A stretch of DNA of 20,741 nucleotides, taken from Proteiniphilum sp. UBA4084 (GTDB taxonomy: Bacteria; Bacteroidota; Bacteroidia; Bacteroidales; Dysgonomonadaceae). A model generated the notes under the pieces. It was not told the origin of the DNA, did not search any database, and saw only the letters and a program-made list of their open reading frames with translations. Positions 1 to 6,689 of this stretch are shown here, one piece after another; position 1 is the first letter of the stretch; every line of letters begins with the position of its first letter. The stretch spans positions 35,478 to 56,218 of the forward strand of contig DFYK01000077.1 of assembly GCA_002383605.1 (NCBI GenBank). Direction: 5' to 3'. The position numbers and the translations under genes were made by a program.

Positions 1-41
1 CCCGGCTTTCTTTGTGTATCGTTACTCCCAGATATTTTGAA

Positions 42-1613
42 TCAAAATTTATACCCCAGCGTGACAAGTCCCCTGAATGAACTGTTTTTCAACTCAAACG
101 GGCTGGCGTCAATGACCAGTTCCTCCCTGTCCTCTGTCCACAGATTTGGGAAAGGATAAAGATCGTCGGTTTGCGTCTTGTAGACAATAGCCAGGTCGAG
201 GAAGAAGTTCCTGTTAAAGCGGTAGCCTACTCCACCTGTAAAATAATTGCTGTCACCTTCTATCCGGTAGATGGTATTGGAGCCTGCGACGGCTGCATCT
301 CCTTTTTCCCGGAAAGTCGTTTCATAAGGATTTTGTACCCAGGCATAGCCCAGACGGCCCGAGAACTGTGGCGTAAAGCGATACTCCATTCCTGCCTTCA
401 CGGTAGATGCAGGACGGAAGTCCATCGAGATATATTCGTTGTCGATGTCGTACCAGTTCGCGTCATCGGGAGAGCCGGAAGGAACCTCCAGCTTCATGCG
501 GCTGTAGTCAACCAGTTCATAGTCCATGCTGGCGATGAAATTGTTTCCGAATACGCCGGCGATGCTGGCAACAATCTTGCCGGGTGTCTTCAGATCGTAG
601 TCGTTGGTAAAGACAGCCGAATAAGTTTGTCCCGGCTCATAATCCGGATCTGTCGCATAGGCTCCCATGTCATCGTCAATCTGGGCCTCATAGGTTTCGG
701 TCAGCGCGTACCAGGTAGGCGTATGCCAGGCGAGGCCTAGCCGGAGGAAATTGACCGGCCTATAGATGGCACCCAGTTTGGCACTCACGCCGGCACCGCT
801 GGTGGTGACCCAGTTTGTCAGGGTATAGCCACCTTGCTGTAGGTTACCCTGGTAAAAATCTTCCAGATAATCCGATTCAAGGCTATAGGATATATCCTTG
901 ATGGAGAGAGAGAGACCCAGGTTCAGCATGTGGCCGATGGTGGTGCCCACTGTAAAATCATAGTTGTCGATATGCCCTCTTTCCTTTATCCTGATCTCGC
1001 CATCGGCCATATCACCATGGGTATTCACCGGATCGTAGCTGGCTCCGTTGTTCACCGGGTTAATCAGGTGGGAGTTAAATCCCAACACCGTGAGCCACGG
1101 TTGCGTTGCAAAGGGATCGGGCAGGTTGTTTCCCATCTCCAGTTTCGAAGGGTCAACGCCGGCACTTCTGTCTGCAATATAATCGATCATGGTGCTGGCG
1201 GCGGGACCGGCGCCTGAGATACTTTTATCGAACGATTTCAACCGGTTGTAGGAAAAGCCGAAATTCACGAGTGGAATCACATCGTTCCGCAGAGGAAAGT
1301 AGCCCACGAAACCAAGGTTGTCCATATCGAAACGGGTTTTGTTCGCGTTCAGATCACCCGCGCTCGATCTCTCCTGCGAAAGATTCAGTGTCCCCACTAC
1401 TTCCGAACTGCGATAAACCGCAATACCGGCAGGGTTGCTGGAGATGGCCGTCTGATCACCACCCAGTGCGCCAAATGCGCCACCCATGGACATGGAGCGG
1501 GCGGTTCCGTGGAGATGTTCGCGTGAAAAACGTAATGCATCCACTTCCGACTGTGCAAAAAGTGAGGCCGAGAGCGGGAACAATGTGAAAAGTATGTAAA
1601 TGAATTTTTTCAT
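42..1613 (-). CDS. FadL/OmpP1-like outer-membrane beta-barrel protein
   Basis: This is a predicted outer-membrane channel of the OmpP1/FadL/TodX type, a family that moves hydrophobic compounds across the outer membrane; the substrate here is unknown. The ATG at 1613 gives 523 residues beginning MKKFIYILFTLFPLS with a signal peptide probably cleaved after SLFAQ. The reading frame extends upstream to a GTG, but that would put 17 extra residues in front of the signal peptide and run through the hairpin at 1643-1685, so I reject it. Just after the signal come RSMSMGGAF, a GALGGD turn and SSNPAGIA, the N-terminal signature of Bacteroidetes members of this family. The rest alternates short aromatic strands with Gly/Asn/Asp turns and ends LVTLGYKF, with the terminal Phe typical of barrels inserted by BamA. 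It lies 85 bp downstream of the low-complexity protein gene and may be read from the same transcript. The family call is fairly firm; the substrate is not. Confidence 0.82.
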   Translation of the reverse strand: MKKFIYILFTLFPLSASLFAQSEVDALRFSREHLHGTARSMSMGGAFGALGGDQTAISSNPAGIAVYRSSEVVGTLNLSQERSSAGDLNANKTRFDMDNLGFVGYFPLRNDVIPLVNFGFSYNRLKSFDKSISGAGPAASTMIDYIADRSAGVDPSKLEMGNNLPDPFATQPWLTVLGFNSHLINPVNNGASYDPVNTHGDMADGEIRIKERGHIDNYDFTVGTTIGHMLNLGLSLSIKDISYSLESDYLEDFYQGNLQQGGYTLTNWVTTSGAGVSAKLGAIYRPVNFLRLGLAWHTPTWYALTETYEAQIDDDMGAYATDPDYEPGQTYSAVFTNDYDLKTPGKIVASIAGVFGNNFIASMDYELVDYSRMKLEVPSGSPDDANWYDIDNEYISMDFRPASTVKAGMEYRFTPQFSGRLGYAWVQNPYETTFREKGDAAVAGSNTIYRIEGDSNYFTGGVGYRFNRNFFLDLAIVYKTQTDDLYPFPNLWTEDREELVIDASPFELKNSSFRGLVTLGYKF

Positions 1614-1642
1614 AATCTTGATCATATGGAGTGTGTATGAGA

Positions 1643-1685
1643 AAGACTGTCTCCATGAACACACCCGGGTGTGGAAAACAGTCTT
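1643..1685. repeat. Nested inverted repeat between two minus-strand genes
   Basis: The outer arms AAGACTGT (1643-1650) and ACAGTCTT (1678-1685) are perfect 8-bp complements. Between them is a perfect 14-nt palindrome, CACACCCGGGTGTG (1660-1673). In the transcript this would fold as a two-tier stem between the stop of the low-complexity gene and the start of the barrel gene. On the minus strand the outer arm is followed by TTTCTC, so partial termination or RNA processing is possible. The GC-rich core could also be a protein-binding site. The symmetry is seen directly; its function is inference. Confidence 0.6.
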
Positions 1686-1698
1686 GGGTGCTTGTTAC

Positions 1699-3054
1699 CT
1701 ATCTGCGGCTGCCGCTCGAGCGTCCGCTGCTGCCCGAACTTGAGCTCGAGCTGCTGCTGTTACCACCATAGGAGCTACCCGATGAAGAACTGCGGGTGGG
1801 AGCGGAATAGGTGGAACTTCTCCCGGAGCTTGAGCTTCTCGACGGTGTAGAGTAAGTGTTGCTGCTTCTGTTTGGAGTTGAGCTCCTCTCATAGTTTGAG
1901 CTGCTTCTCGAAGGAGAAGTGGAACTTCTCTGGTAGGTGTTTCCACTGCGGGTGGGAGAAGTAGTATTCCGTTGATAAGTAGAACTATTCCTTGTGCTAC
2001 CTGATCCGGTGGCTCTGTTGATCGAGCTTGAGCGGCTGGTGGTACCTGAACGATCAATGACACGTCCTGTGCGGGAGTCATAGGCTCTGCCGGAATTATC
2101 AATGATTCTTGTTCTTGAGGAGGTCGATGCACTTCTGCCTGTAACACTGCTTCGTGTACCGCTCGTAGCTGTTCTGCCGGAAACTGAGCCGCGCGTATTG
2201 GTTGTTCTGCCGGACAAGGCGCTGCGTGTACCCGACGCGGAGGATGATCTTCCCGAGAGCCGTGCGGCACTGCTGCTTCGGCTGGCTGAACTCGATCTGT
2301 ACACACCAGTACTTCTTCCCGAACGGTTGTGTGTCAGGCTGCTGTAATATCCGTCATAGAAACCATAGCTATATCCGCCACCACCATATCCATATCCGCC
2401 GTATCCATAGTACCAGGGATCATACCAGCCACCGTAATACCCTCCATAATACCAGGGTGAATACCAGCTCCTGTAGTACCATGGGCTCCTCATGCCGTAC
2501 CAGCCGCCGTATCCGTAAAACCAGGGATCATACCAGCGACTGTAGTACCAGGGACTGTAATAGCCTCCGTAATACCAGGGGTCATACCAGGGATAGTAGG
2601 AAGATCCCCACCCCATGCCATAATAGATGTTGCTGTTCCACCCGCGATTGTTGTAATTTTCATAGAGGTCATCACCTACATATACAATCACTTCGTCGGC
2701 ACCTGAAATTTTGATGCTCGACTCCGGGTCGTGAAAACGCACAATCCGGTCGGTATACTGATATTCTGTATAATCTTCAGCCTGGTCGGAATAGGACTGA
2801 TCGTTCGACAACGTGTCGGTACTCCCCCGGCGGTTGTATTCATCCACATTCCTACCGTTGGCAACCACCTCCATGTTCGATGCATCGCCCTGTACAATGA
2901 CCACTTTCTTTTTCTGTGGTTCCTGCAACTGTTTCTGAACTCTCACCGGCTCACTTCTCGTCGGATCGGCATATATTTCATCCCATTCCTGGGCGAAACC
3001 GAAGAGAGGCACCGCTGTCAGCAAAACGGTTAGTAAAATCTTATTCGTTTTCAT
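1699..3054 (-). CDS. Exported low-complexity protein, Tyr/Trp/Gly-rich and Arg/Ser-rich
   Basis: I do not recognise a named family. The 451-residue product starts with a clear signal peptide (MKTNKILLTVLLTAVPLFGFAQ) followed by a short acidic/basic region with a KKKVVIVQGD segment. Residues about 60-135 look folded. Residues about 143-237 are dominated by Tyr, Trp, Gly and Pro, built from repeated WYDPW[YF]Y and SPWYY blocks; a longer block recurs at a spacing of about 40 residues. Residues about 243-451 are almost entirely Ser, Arg, Thr and Gly, with degenerate repeats such as TYQRSST-SP-RSS and a final run of serines ending GSRR. There is no lipobox and no C-terminal sorting domain that I can see. 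The ATG at 3054 is preceded by GGGGAG. The gene is followed by the nested palindrome and the barrel gene. It could be a surface, matrix or envelope scaffold protein. The sequence shows composition and export, not activity. Confidence 0.85.
   Translation of the reverse strand: MKTNKILLTVLLTAVPLFGFAQEWDEIYADPTRSEPVRVQKQLQEPQKKKVVIVQGDASNMEVVANGRNVDEYNRRGSTDTLSNDQSYSDQAEDYTEYQYTDRIVRFHDPESSIKISGADEVIVYVGDDLYENYNNRGWNSNIYYGMGWGSSYYPWYDPWYYGGYYSPWYYSRWYDPWFYGYGGWYGMRSPWYYRSWYSPWYYGGYYGGWYDPWYYGYGGYGYGGGGYSYGFYDGYYSSLTHNRSGRSTGVYRSSSASRSSSAARLSGRSSSASGTRSALSGRTTNTRGSVSGRTATSGTRSSVTGRSASTSSRTRIIDNSGRAYDSRTGRVIDRSGTTSRSSSINRATGSGSTRNSSTYQRNTTSPTRSGNTYQRSSTSPSRSSSNYERSSTPNRSSNTYSTPSRSSSSGRSSTYSAPTRSSSSGSSYGGNSSSSSSSSGSSGRSSGSRR
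2344..2628 (-). repeat. Repetitive segment encoding the aromatic tract
   Basis: Within the low-complexity gene the DNA is itself repetitive. Near-identical copies of taccagggatcataccag (plus strand) occur at about 2411-2428, 2519-2536 and 2573-2590, with shorter related blocks between. They encode the WYDPW-type motifs. The copies are in frame and diverged, so this is a coding repeat able to expand or contract, not a CRISPR array. Confidence 0.75.
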
Positions 3055-3183
3055 AGTTTCTCCCCTATTTATATTCTTATTCTTTTTTTGACTACCTCGT
3101 TAACTGTTTGACCTTCTTCGCAGGCAATAGTTTAATGATCAATGATATTTTTTTCAACTGATTGTTGTCGCATCATTTGCATA

Positions 3184-3191
3184 CAAATATA
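3184..3191 (-). promoter_or_regulatory. Candidate -7 box for the low-complexity protein gene
   Basis: On the minus strand this reads TATATTTG, an exact match to the Bacteroidetes -7 consensus TAnnTTTG. It lies 129 bp upstream of the ATG at 3054, implying a long 5' leader. I do not see a TTTG at the -33 spacing, so this is a moderate candidate only. Confidence 0.35.
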
Positions 3192-3270
3192 CGAATCAAA
3201 ACAGATAAATCACCCCCTTTAATCCGAAAGACGCTGTTTTTCCCAAAACGTTGCGTCTCTTTTCGTTAAA

Positions 3271-3301
3271 AAAACGCAAAGACAATGGTCAAGAGACCAT
3301 T
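3271..3301 (-). terminator. Possible terminator of the PhnP-like hydrolase gene
   Basis: The perfect 7-bp stem AATGGTC/GACCATT has a 4-nt loop and sits 64 bp past the stop codon. On the minus strand a run of seven T follows, but about 9 nt after the stem, which is further than a canonical intrinsic terminator. The stem is clear; the terminator role is inferred. Confidence 0.4.
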
Positions 3302-3365
3302 ATGGGAACAATATTGGAATGGATGACCGGAGATGATCATAATCAGAGCTGCACGGAAAGCATTC

Positions 3366-4124
3366 CTACAGGGTTAACTCCAGCCCGTCGTAAGCCAGCT
3401 TTACATGGGGAGGAAGTTCCTTTTCCACGTCCTCATGCAATCCCATTTCGTGGCTCATATGGGTAAAATATGCTTTTTTAGGGCCGATTCTGTCTACCAA
3501 CTGCAAAGCCTGTTGCAATGTCTGGTGTGAAATGTGTTCCTTTTTCCTGAGAGCACTGATCACCAGCGTATCCACATTTTTCAATTTATCAAATTCTGTT
3601 TCGGGAATGGTTTTTACATCAGTCAGGTAAACAAAATCACGGATGCGATATCCCAATATCGGCAACTTGTAATGCATCACACGAATGGGGATCACTTCAA
3701 CGTCACCGACCCAAAAAGGTTCTTTTTCACTGATCTTCCGGATGTTGATGTCGGGCACGCCACCATATCTGACAGGACCGAAACAATAAGGCATGCGCTC
3801 CCTGATGGTCTGATCCAACTGCTCTTCCATAAACAGTTCCACAGATCCGAAAACCGAAAAGGGACGTAGGTCATCAATGCCTCCGATATGATCGTAATGT
3901 TCGTGTGTGAGCAGCATCCCGTCGATCTTCCCGAAGCGAAGCGGCAGCATTTGTTGCCGGAAGTCGGGTGTACAATCGATCACCAGCACCTTTCCGGCTG
4001 TTTCTATTCTCACGGATGCCCGCAACCGCTTGTCGCGCGCATCAATGGAAGAACATACTGCGCAGTCGCACCCTATTTGCGGTACCCCCGTGGAAGTACC
4101 CGTACCCAAAAACTGGACTTTCAT
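3366..4124 (-). CDS. PhnP-like metallo-beta-lactamase-fold hydrolase
   Basis: This is a predicted cytosolic metal-dependent phosphodiesterase or related hydrolase of the PhnP/RNase Z-like branch of the metallo-beta-lactamase fold. The product is 252 residues from the ATG at 4124 (MKVQFLGTGTSTGVPQ), the usual start for this family; an ATG directly upstream at 4127 would add one Met. The metal motif THEHYDH lies at residues 73-79. The Cys-x-Cys-x-x-Cys at residues 19-24 (GCDCAVC) matches the structural zinc ligands known in E. coli PhnP. Further family marks are LTDVKTIPE, FTHMSHE and a C-terminal LAYDGLEL. No other phn genes are nearby, so a role in phosphonate breakdown is not supported; cyclic or nucleotide phosphodiester cleavage is a safer guess. 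A terminator-like hairpin ends only about 15 nt before the start codon, which suggests attenuation. The fold is certain, the substrate unknown. Confidence 0.88.
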   Translation of the reverse strand: MKVQFLGTGTSTGVPQIGCDCAVCSSIDARDKRLRASVRIETAGKVLVIDCTPDFRQQMLPLRFGKIDGMLLTHEHYDHIGGIDDLRPFSVFGSVELFMEEQLDQTIRERMPYCFGPVRYGGVPDINIRKISEKEPFWVGDVEVIPIRVMHYKLPILGYRIRDFVYLTDVKTIPETEFDKLKNVDTLVISALRKKEHISHQTLQQALQLVDRIGPKKAYFTHMSHEMGLHEDVEKELPPHVKLAYDGLELTL

Positions 4125-4137
4125 CATTTACCCTACT

Positions 4138-4174
4138 AAAAAAGCTGCCAAATTTTCTGTTTCAGGCAGCTTTT
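4138..4174 (-). terminator. Terminator-like hairpin in the PhnP-like gene leader
   Basis: Arms AAAAGCTGCC (4140-4149) and GGCAGCTTTT (4165-4174) form a perfect 10-bp stem. On the minus strand the stem runs into TTTTTT (4138-4143), and the start codon of the hydrolase follows within about 15 nt. The plus strand also carries a T-rich tail. It may be a second-stage terminator of the SPOR gene or an attenuator for the hydrolase. Confidence 0.6.
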
Positions 4175-4188
4175 CATTTTTTTAAAGA

Positions 4189-4217
4189 GGGTGTTGAGGA
4201 AAATGATCCCAACACCC
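4189..4217 (-). terminator. Terminator of the SPOR lipoprotein gene
   Basis: Arms GGGTGTTG (4189-4196) and CAACACCC (4210-4217) form a perfect 8-bp stem about 55 nt past the SPOR gene stop. On the minus strand TCTTT follows. It is arranged in tandem with the hairpin at 4138-4174. Confidence 0.6.
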
Positions 4218-4271
4218 TTTTATGAACTCAGCTTACCCGCATAACCCTCTGAGTAAGCAATGAAATTATAA

Positions 4272-4784
4272 TCAATATTGTCTTTCCAGTATCCAGAGGT
4301 CGTTGAAAGGAACACCGTAGGTTCTTCTCAAGTACTCGGTATCACCTTTGGCCGAATAGGTGTTGTATAGCTCCTCGCGTTTTGCTGCAGCCTGTTGCTT
4401 GTCGTCGTAGCTTGCGACAATTACCCGGTACATCCCCTGTTCGTTTTGTGCCAGGATTACCTGATGTCCTTCGTCTGTCATTCTATTTTTCAATGATTCG
4501 GCATTCAGTTTTACACTCAACGAAGCAATCACCACGCTATATCTCTTCAGGCCGGCAGCATCGTTCGCATAGACAGGTTCAACCTTCTCTTTTCTCACCG
4601 ACACTTCCACAGGCGGAAGAGGGCTTGCATCTTTGATCACTGTCGTGGGTTGAGAGGCACTTTGTTGCATTTCTCTTTCCTTTGCGGCTTCATAAACCTG
4701 TTTGTAGGCACTCTGTTTGGGTTTACAGGATGTACCCAAAACCACCAGGGCAGCCAAAATCAATGCATAATGGAATCTTTTCAT
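4272..4784 (-). CDS. SPOR-domain lipoprotein
   Basis: The 170-residue product is a predicted envelope lipoprotein. It begins MKRFHYALILAALVVLGTSC with the lipobox Cys at residue 20. A charged, low-complexity linker covers roughly residues 21-75 (AYKQVYEAAKERE, then Pro/Val-rich). Residues about 80-165 are a SPOR domain: RYSVVIASLS, a helix with NAESLKNRM, then YRVIVASYDDKQQAAAKREEL and a closing PFNDLWILERQY. SPOR domains bind glycan strands stripped of stem peptides and often localise proteins to the division septum, so a role in peptidoglycan or division is likely but is inferred from the domain. The gene stands alone, with its own -7 box candidate at 4841-4848 and tandem hairpins downstream. 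Confidence 0.9.
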   Translation of the reverse strand: MKRFHYALILAALVVLGTSCKPKQSAYKQVYEAAKEREMQQSASQPTTVIKDASPLPPVEVSVRKEKVEPVYANDAAGLKRYSVVIASLSVKLNAESLKNRMTDEGHQVILAQNEQGMYRVIVASYDDKQQAAAKREELYNTYSAKGDTEYLRRTYGVPFNDLWILERQY

Positions 4785-4811
4785 CTGTATTCAAGTATTA
4801 TTTTTTATCTC

Positions 4812-4830
4812 TTACCCTAATCAGGGGTAA
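4812..4830 (-). promoter_or_regulatory. Short hairpin at the predicted 5' end of the SPOR mRNA
   Basis: TTACCC (4812-4817) and GGGTAA (4825-4830) are perfect 6-bp complements with a 7-nt loop, lying just inside the transcript start implied by the -7 box at 4841-4848. It may stabilise the 5' end. Six base pairs can arise by chance, so confidence is low. Confidence 0.3.
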
Positions 4831-4840
4831 AACGTTCCTA

Positions 4841-4848
4841 CAAAGATA
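4841..4848 (-). promoter_or_regulatory. Candidate -7 box for the SPOR lipoprotein gene
   Basis: The minus strand reads TATCTTTG, an exact TAnnTTTG match 56 bp upstream of the ATG. No TTTG is present at the usual -33 distance. Confidence 0.4.
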
Positions 4849-4892
4849 GTAAAGATGGCGTTGTTTGTACATTTGGGGATGTGAAAATAAAT

Positions 4893-4921
4893 TAAATGGA
4901 GCCGTTTTGTGGCTCCATTTA
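4893..4921 (-). terminator. Terminator of the DUF4382 lipoprotein gene
   Basis: TAAATGGAGCC (4893-4903) and GGCTCCATTTA (4911-4921) form a perfect 11-bp stem with a 7-nt loop, 26 bp past the stop codon at 4948. On the minus strand an AT-rich, T-rich tail (ATTTATTTTC) follows, which is consistent with an intrinsic terminator. Confidence 0.75.
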
Positions 4922-4947
4922 TCTGTTTAATTCAAATCCCCTGACGA

Positions 4948-5802
4948 TCAATCGTTGTGCAGCCGGATGGTACCAAGATCGTAAACCTCTCCGGCCTTTA
5001 CTTCGATATTGTTTATTAGGGTATCCCGATAGTTTGTGGTCGTATCTGCAAAGACCTTCAGATTCCAGCTTGCCGGTTTCAGACCCGGGAACAGGAACAT
5101 TCCGTTGTCTTCGGGAAGAGAAATGACCGTATCTTCACCGTTGATGATTTGAACGTAGCTCACACCCGCGGCTTCAACTCTCGCAGGTAGGGCGATCCCT
5201 TTTATCGAACCGCCGAATGCATCGGCGTAAGTCCGGATAACAGGCTTCAGAAGATAGGTGCCATTGCCTCTTCTGACGACTGATCGGGCGGCATCAAAGT
5301 CGATCACAAAGCTGTAAGCCAGGTCGGCCTGCAATGTCTCATGGAGATTAAACTTAATCCCGCTGGTTTGGGCTGAAGGTGTCTGCAGGTCGTGTGCCAC
5401 ACCATCGACCACCACATTGCTTTCATCTCCGAGTATCAACCTTATCTGACTGATTTTGCCTGCAGGAATATCACCCCCGGCCAGCAATACTGTCTCTCCG
5501 TTTCTGAAGTCCAGCAGGTTGTAAATTCCCGGATTGGGGACATCCAGTTCAACCCAGGACACTTCGCTTGAGTCGATCTCGTCATCAACATCAAAAAAGG
5601 CGTCGGCAATACCCACGCGAACACCGCGAATATCAATATTCACTTCGTCGTAATTCAAAGCAGGAGCATCAGTCAGTTTAAACTGGATGGTTGCTTTTCC
5701 GTCCGGGAGTCTTTCATTCTCATTTGTACAACTCACCGCTCCCCACAACATCAACATGACTGCTATTGCCAGGGAACCACTTTTTAAAAATCTTGTCTTC
5801 AT
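4948..5802 (-). CDS. DUF4382 domain-containing lipoprotein
   Basis: This is a predicted surface or periplasmic lipoprotein of unknown function. From the ATG at 5802 it has 284 residues; a TTG 12 bp upstream would add only four residues and is rejected. The leader MKTRFLKSGSLAIAVMLMLW ends in GAVSC, giving the lipidated Cys at residue 25. Residues about 36-180 match DUF4382: IQFKLTDAPALNYDEVNIDI, then a WVELDVPNPGIYNLLDFRNG segment and a predicted strand with RLILGD. The C-terminal part (about residues 195-284) resembles a carboxypeptidase regulatory-like beta-sandwich (PGLKPASWNLKVFADTTTNY, then VYDLGTIRL). DUF4382 proteins in this phylum are usually monocistronic lipoproteins. The clean terminator downstream and divergent neighbour upstream support a single-gene unit. 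Confidence 0.88.
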   Translation of the reverse strand: MKTRFLKSGSLAIAVMLMLWGAVSCTNENERLPDGKATIQFKLTDAPALNYDEVNIDIRGVRVGIADAFFDVDDEIDSSEVSWVELDVPNPGIYNLLDFRNGETVLLAGGDIPAGKISQIRLILGDESNVVVDGVAHDLQTPSAQTSGIKFNLHETLQADLAYSFVIDFDAARSVVRRGNGTYLLKPVIRTYADAFGGSIKGIALPARVEAAGVSYVQIINGEDTVISLPEDNGMFLFPGLKPASWNLKVFADTTTNYRDTLINNIEVKAGEVYDLGTIRLHND

Positions 5803-5839
5803 AAAGTCTTGCAATTAAAAATAAAGTTTTGTTTAAAAG

Positions 5840-5861
5840 AAGATATTCAAAAAAATATCTT
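5840..5861. repeat. AT-rich inverted repeat upstream of the DUF4382 gene
   Basis: AAGATATT (5840-5847) and AATATCTT (5854-5861) are perfect 8-bp arms around a 6-nt A-rich loop, 37 bp upstream of the DUF4382 start and within the 245-bp divergent region before the plus-strand lipoprotein. It could be an operator or a leader hairpin. The rest of that intergenic region shows no exact TAnnTTTG box on either strand and no other structure I can support. Confidence 0.3.
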
Positions 5862-6047
5862 ACCCCCTTAAAACAAATGACACCGACCAAAAAGTTCGCA
5901 TGACACGGTTAAAGATTCAGAAGAAGTGCTAAAGGATAAAATTAAAAAAAGGATGGATGAACCTTTCAATCATTTATAAAGTTCTAAAATGCCAAAACAA
6001 AATACTGTTTATTTCCGTTATAACAGACATCAATCGCTATTTTTTTT

Positions 6048-6653
6048 ATGAAAACAACTACTTTCACTTTGTTACTTTTAACCCTGAGCAGTTTTCTTTT
6101 CTATTCTTGCAATCAGTTGAACAAACAACGGGATGAGAGGAATCAGCAGGATTCAATCCCCGGCAACGCAATGAATGACCTGGCGAACAATCCAACGGCC
6201 ATGGATTTGCATGAGAAGCTGATGATCTCCTTCAGTGAGGACTGGATGGAGCGGGAATCGGACCCCGATCTTTACCCCGAGTATTACGGGGGTTCATTTA
6301 TTGACAACAACGGCATTTTTGTGATTACCGTCACCGGAGACCGGGAGCGTTACAACCGACAGTTGATTACCACGCTCGGCACGGATAATTTCAACGTGGA
6401 GACGGTACAATATTCATACAAACAAATGATGCAGGTGATGGACAGGATTGATGCTTTCCTGGTCGACGCCACCATCCCCGAAAATCATCCTGTCATGGCA
6501 AATTTTGCCGGTGCTTATCCCGATGTAATGGAGAACAGGGTGAAGGTACTCCTGACAATTGTAAACAAAGAAATTACAGATGCCTTTAAAAAAGACATTT
6601 TCAACTCCCCCATGATTGTATTTGAGCAGGGAGAAATACCCGAATCGTATTAA
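6048..6653 (+). CDS. Unrecognised lipoprotein, 201 residues
   Basis: I do not recognise this protein. It has a standard lipoprotein leader (MKTTTFTLLLLTLSSFLFYSC) with the lipid Cys at residue 21, a polar Gln/Asn/Arg spacer to about residue 55, then a compact mixed alpha/beta domain. The stretch YYGGSFIDNNGIFVITVTGD followed by a YSYKQMMQVMD segment looks like a strand-loop-strand-helix unit. It is loosely reminiscent of the small GG-x-[YF]-IDxxG modules attached to some secreted bacterial peptidases, but no catalytic residues are evident and this resemblance is only an impression. The C-terminus (VNKEITDAFKKDIF, then VFEQGEIPESY) is helical then polar. It is the only plus-strand gene in the left half, divergent from DUF4382 and convergent with gcvP (36-bp gap). 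Confidence 0.8.
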   Translation: MKTTTFTLLLLTLSSFLFYSCNQLNKQRDERNQQDSIPGNAMNDLANNPTAMDLHEKLMISFSEDWMERESDPDLYPEYYGGSFIDNNGIFVITVTGDRERYNRQLITTLGTDNFNVETVQYSYKQMMQVMDRIDAFLVDATIPENHPVMANFAGAYPDVMENRVKVLLTIVNKEITDAFKKDIFNSPMIVFEQGEIPESY

Positions 6654-6689
6654 AAAACGGGCATCTCTCCATCTCTTTTGGGTTGATAA

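Larger units (their letters stand above)
3055..3365. other. 311-bp intergenic region: terminator-like hairpin and promoter candidate
   Basis: No credible gene is present. The right half carries a perfect 7-bp stem, AATGGTC (3284-3290) and GACCATT (3295-3301), downstream of the PhnP-like gene. The left half is AT-rich and holds a TAnnTTTG box for the low-complexity gene. A 71-residue frame on the plus strand (3251-3466) overlaps the hydrolase gene antisense and has no coding character. Confidence 0.6.

Noticed and set aside
1614..1664. Longer start (GTG at 1664) for the outer-membrane barrel gene
   Set aside because: It would put 17 non-hydrophobic residues before a complete signal peptide and include part of the spacer palindrome.
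1695..2306. A 203-residue minus-strand frame rich in Pro, Ala, Glu and Val overlapping the low-complexity gene
   Set aside because: It is the alternative frame of the Ser/Arg repeat codons; no signal peptide, no family look, and the overlapping frame has a clean signal peptide and start.
2390..2605. Possible CRISPR-like direct repeats
   Set aside because: Copies are diverged, unevenly spaced, in frame and encode the WYDPW motifs; there are no unique spacers of constant length and no cas genes.
2202..2714. A 170-residue plus-strand frame opposite the repeats
   Set aside because: His/Arg/Thr/Ser-rich composition is the complement of the repeat codons; no start context or domain.
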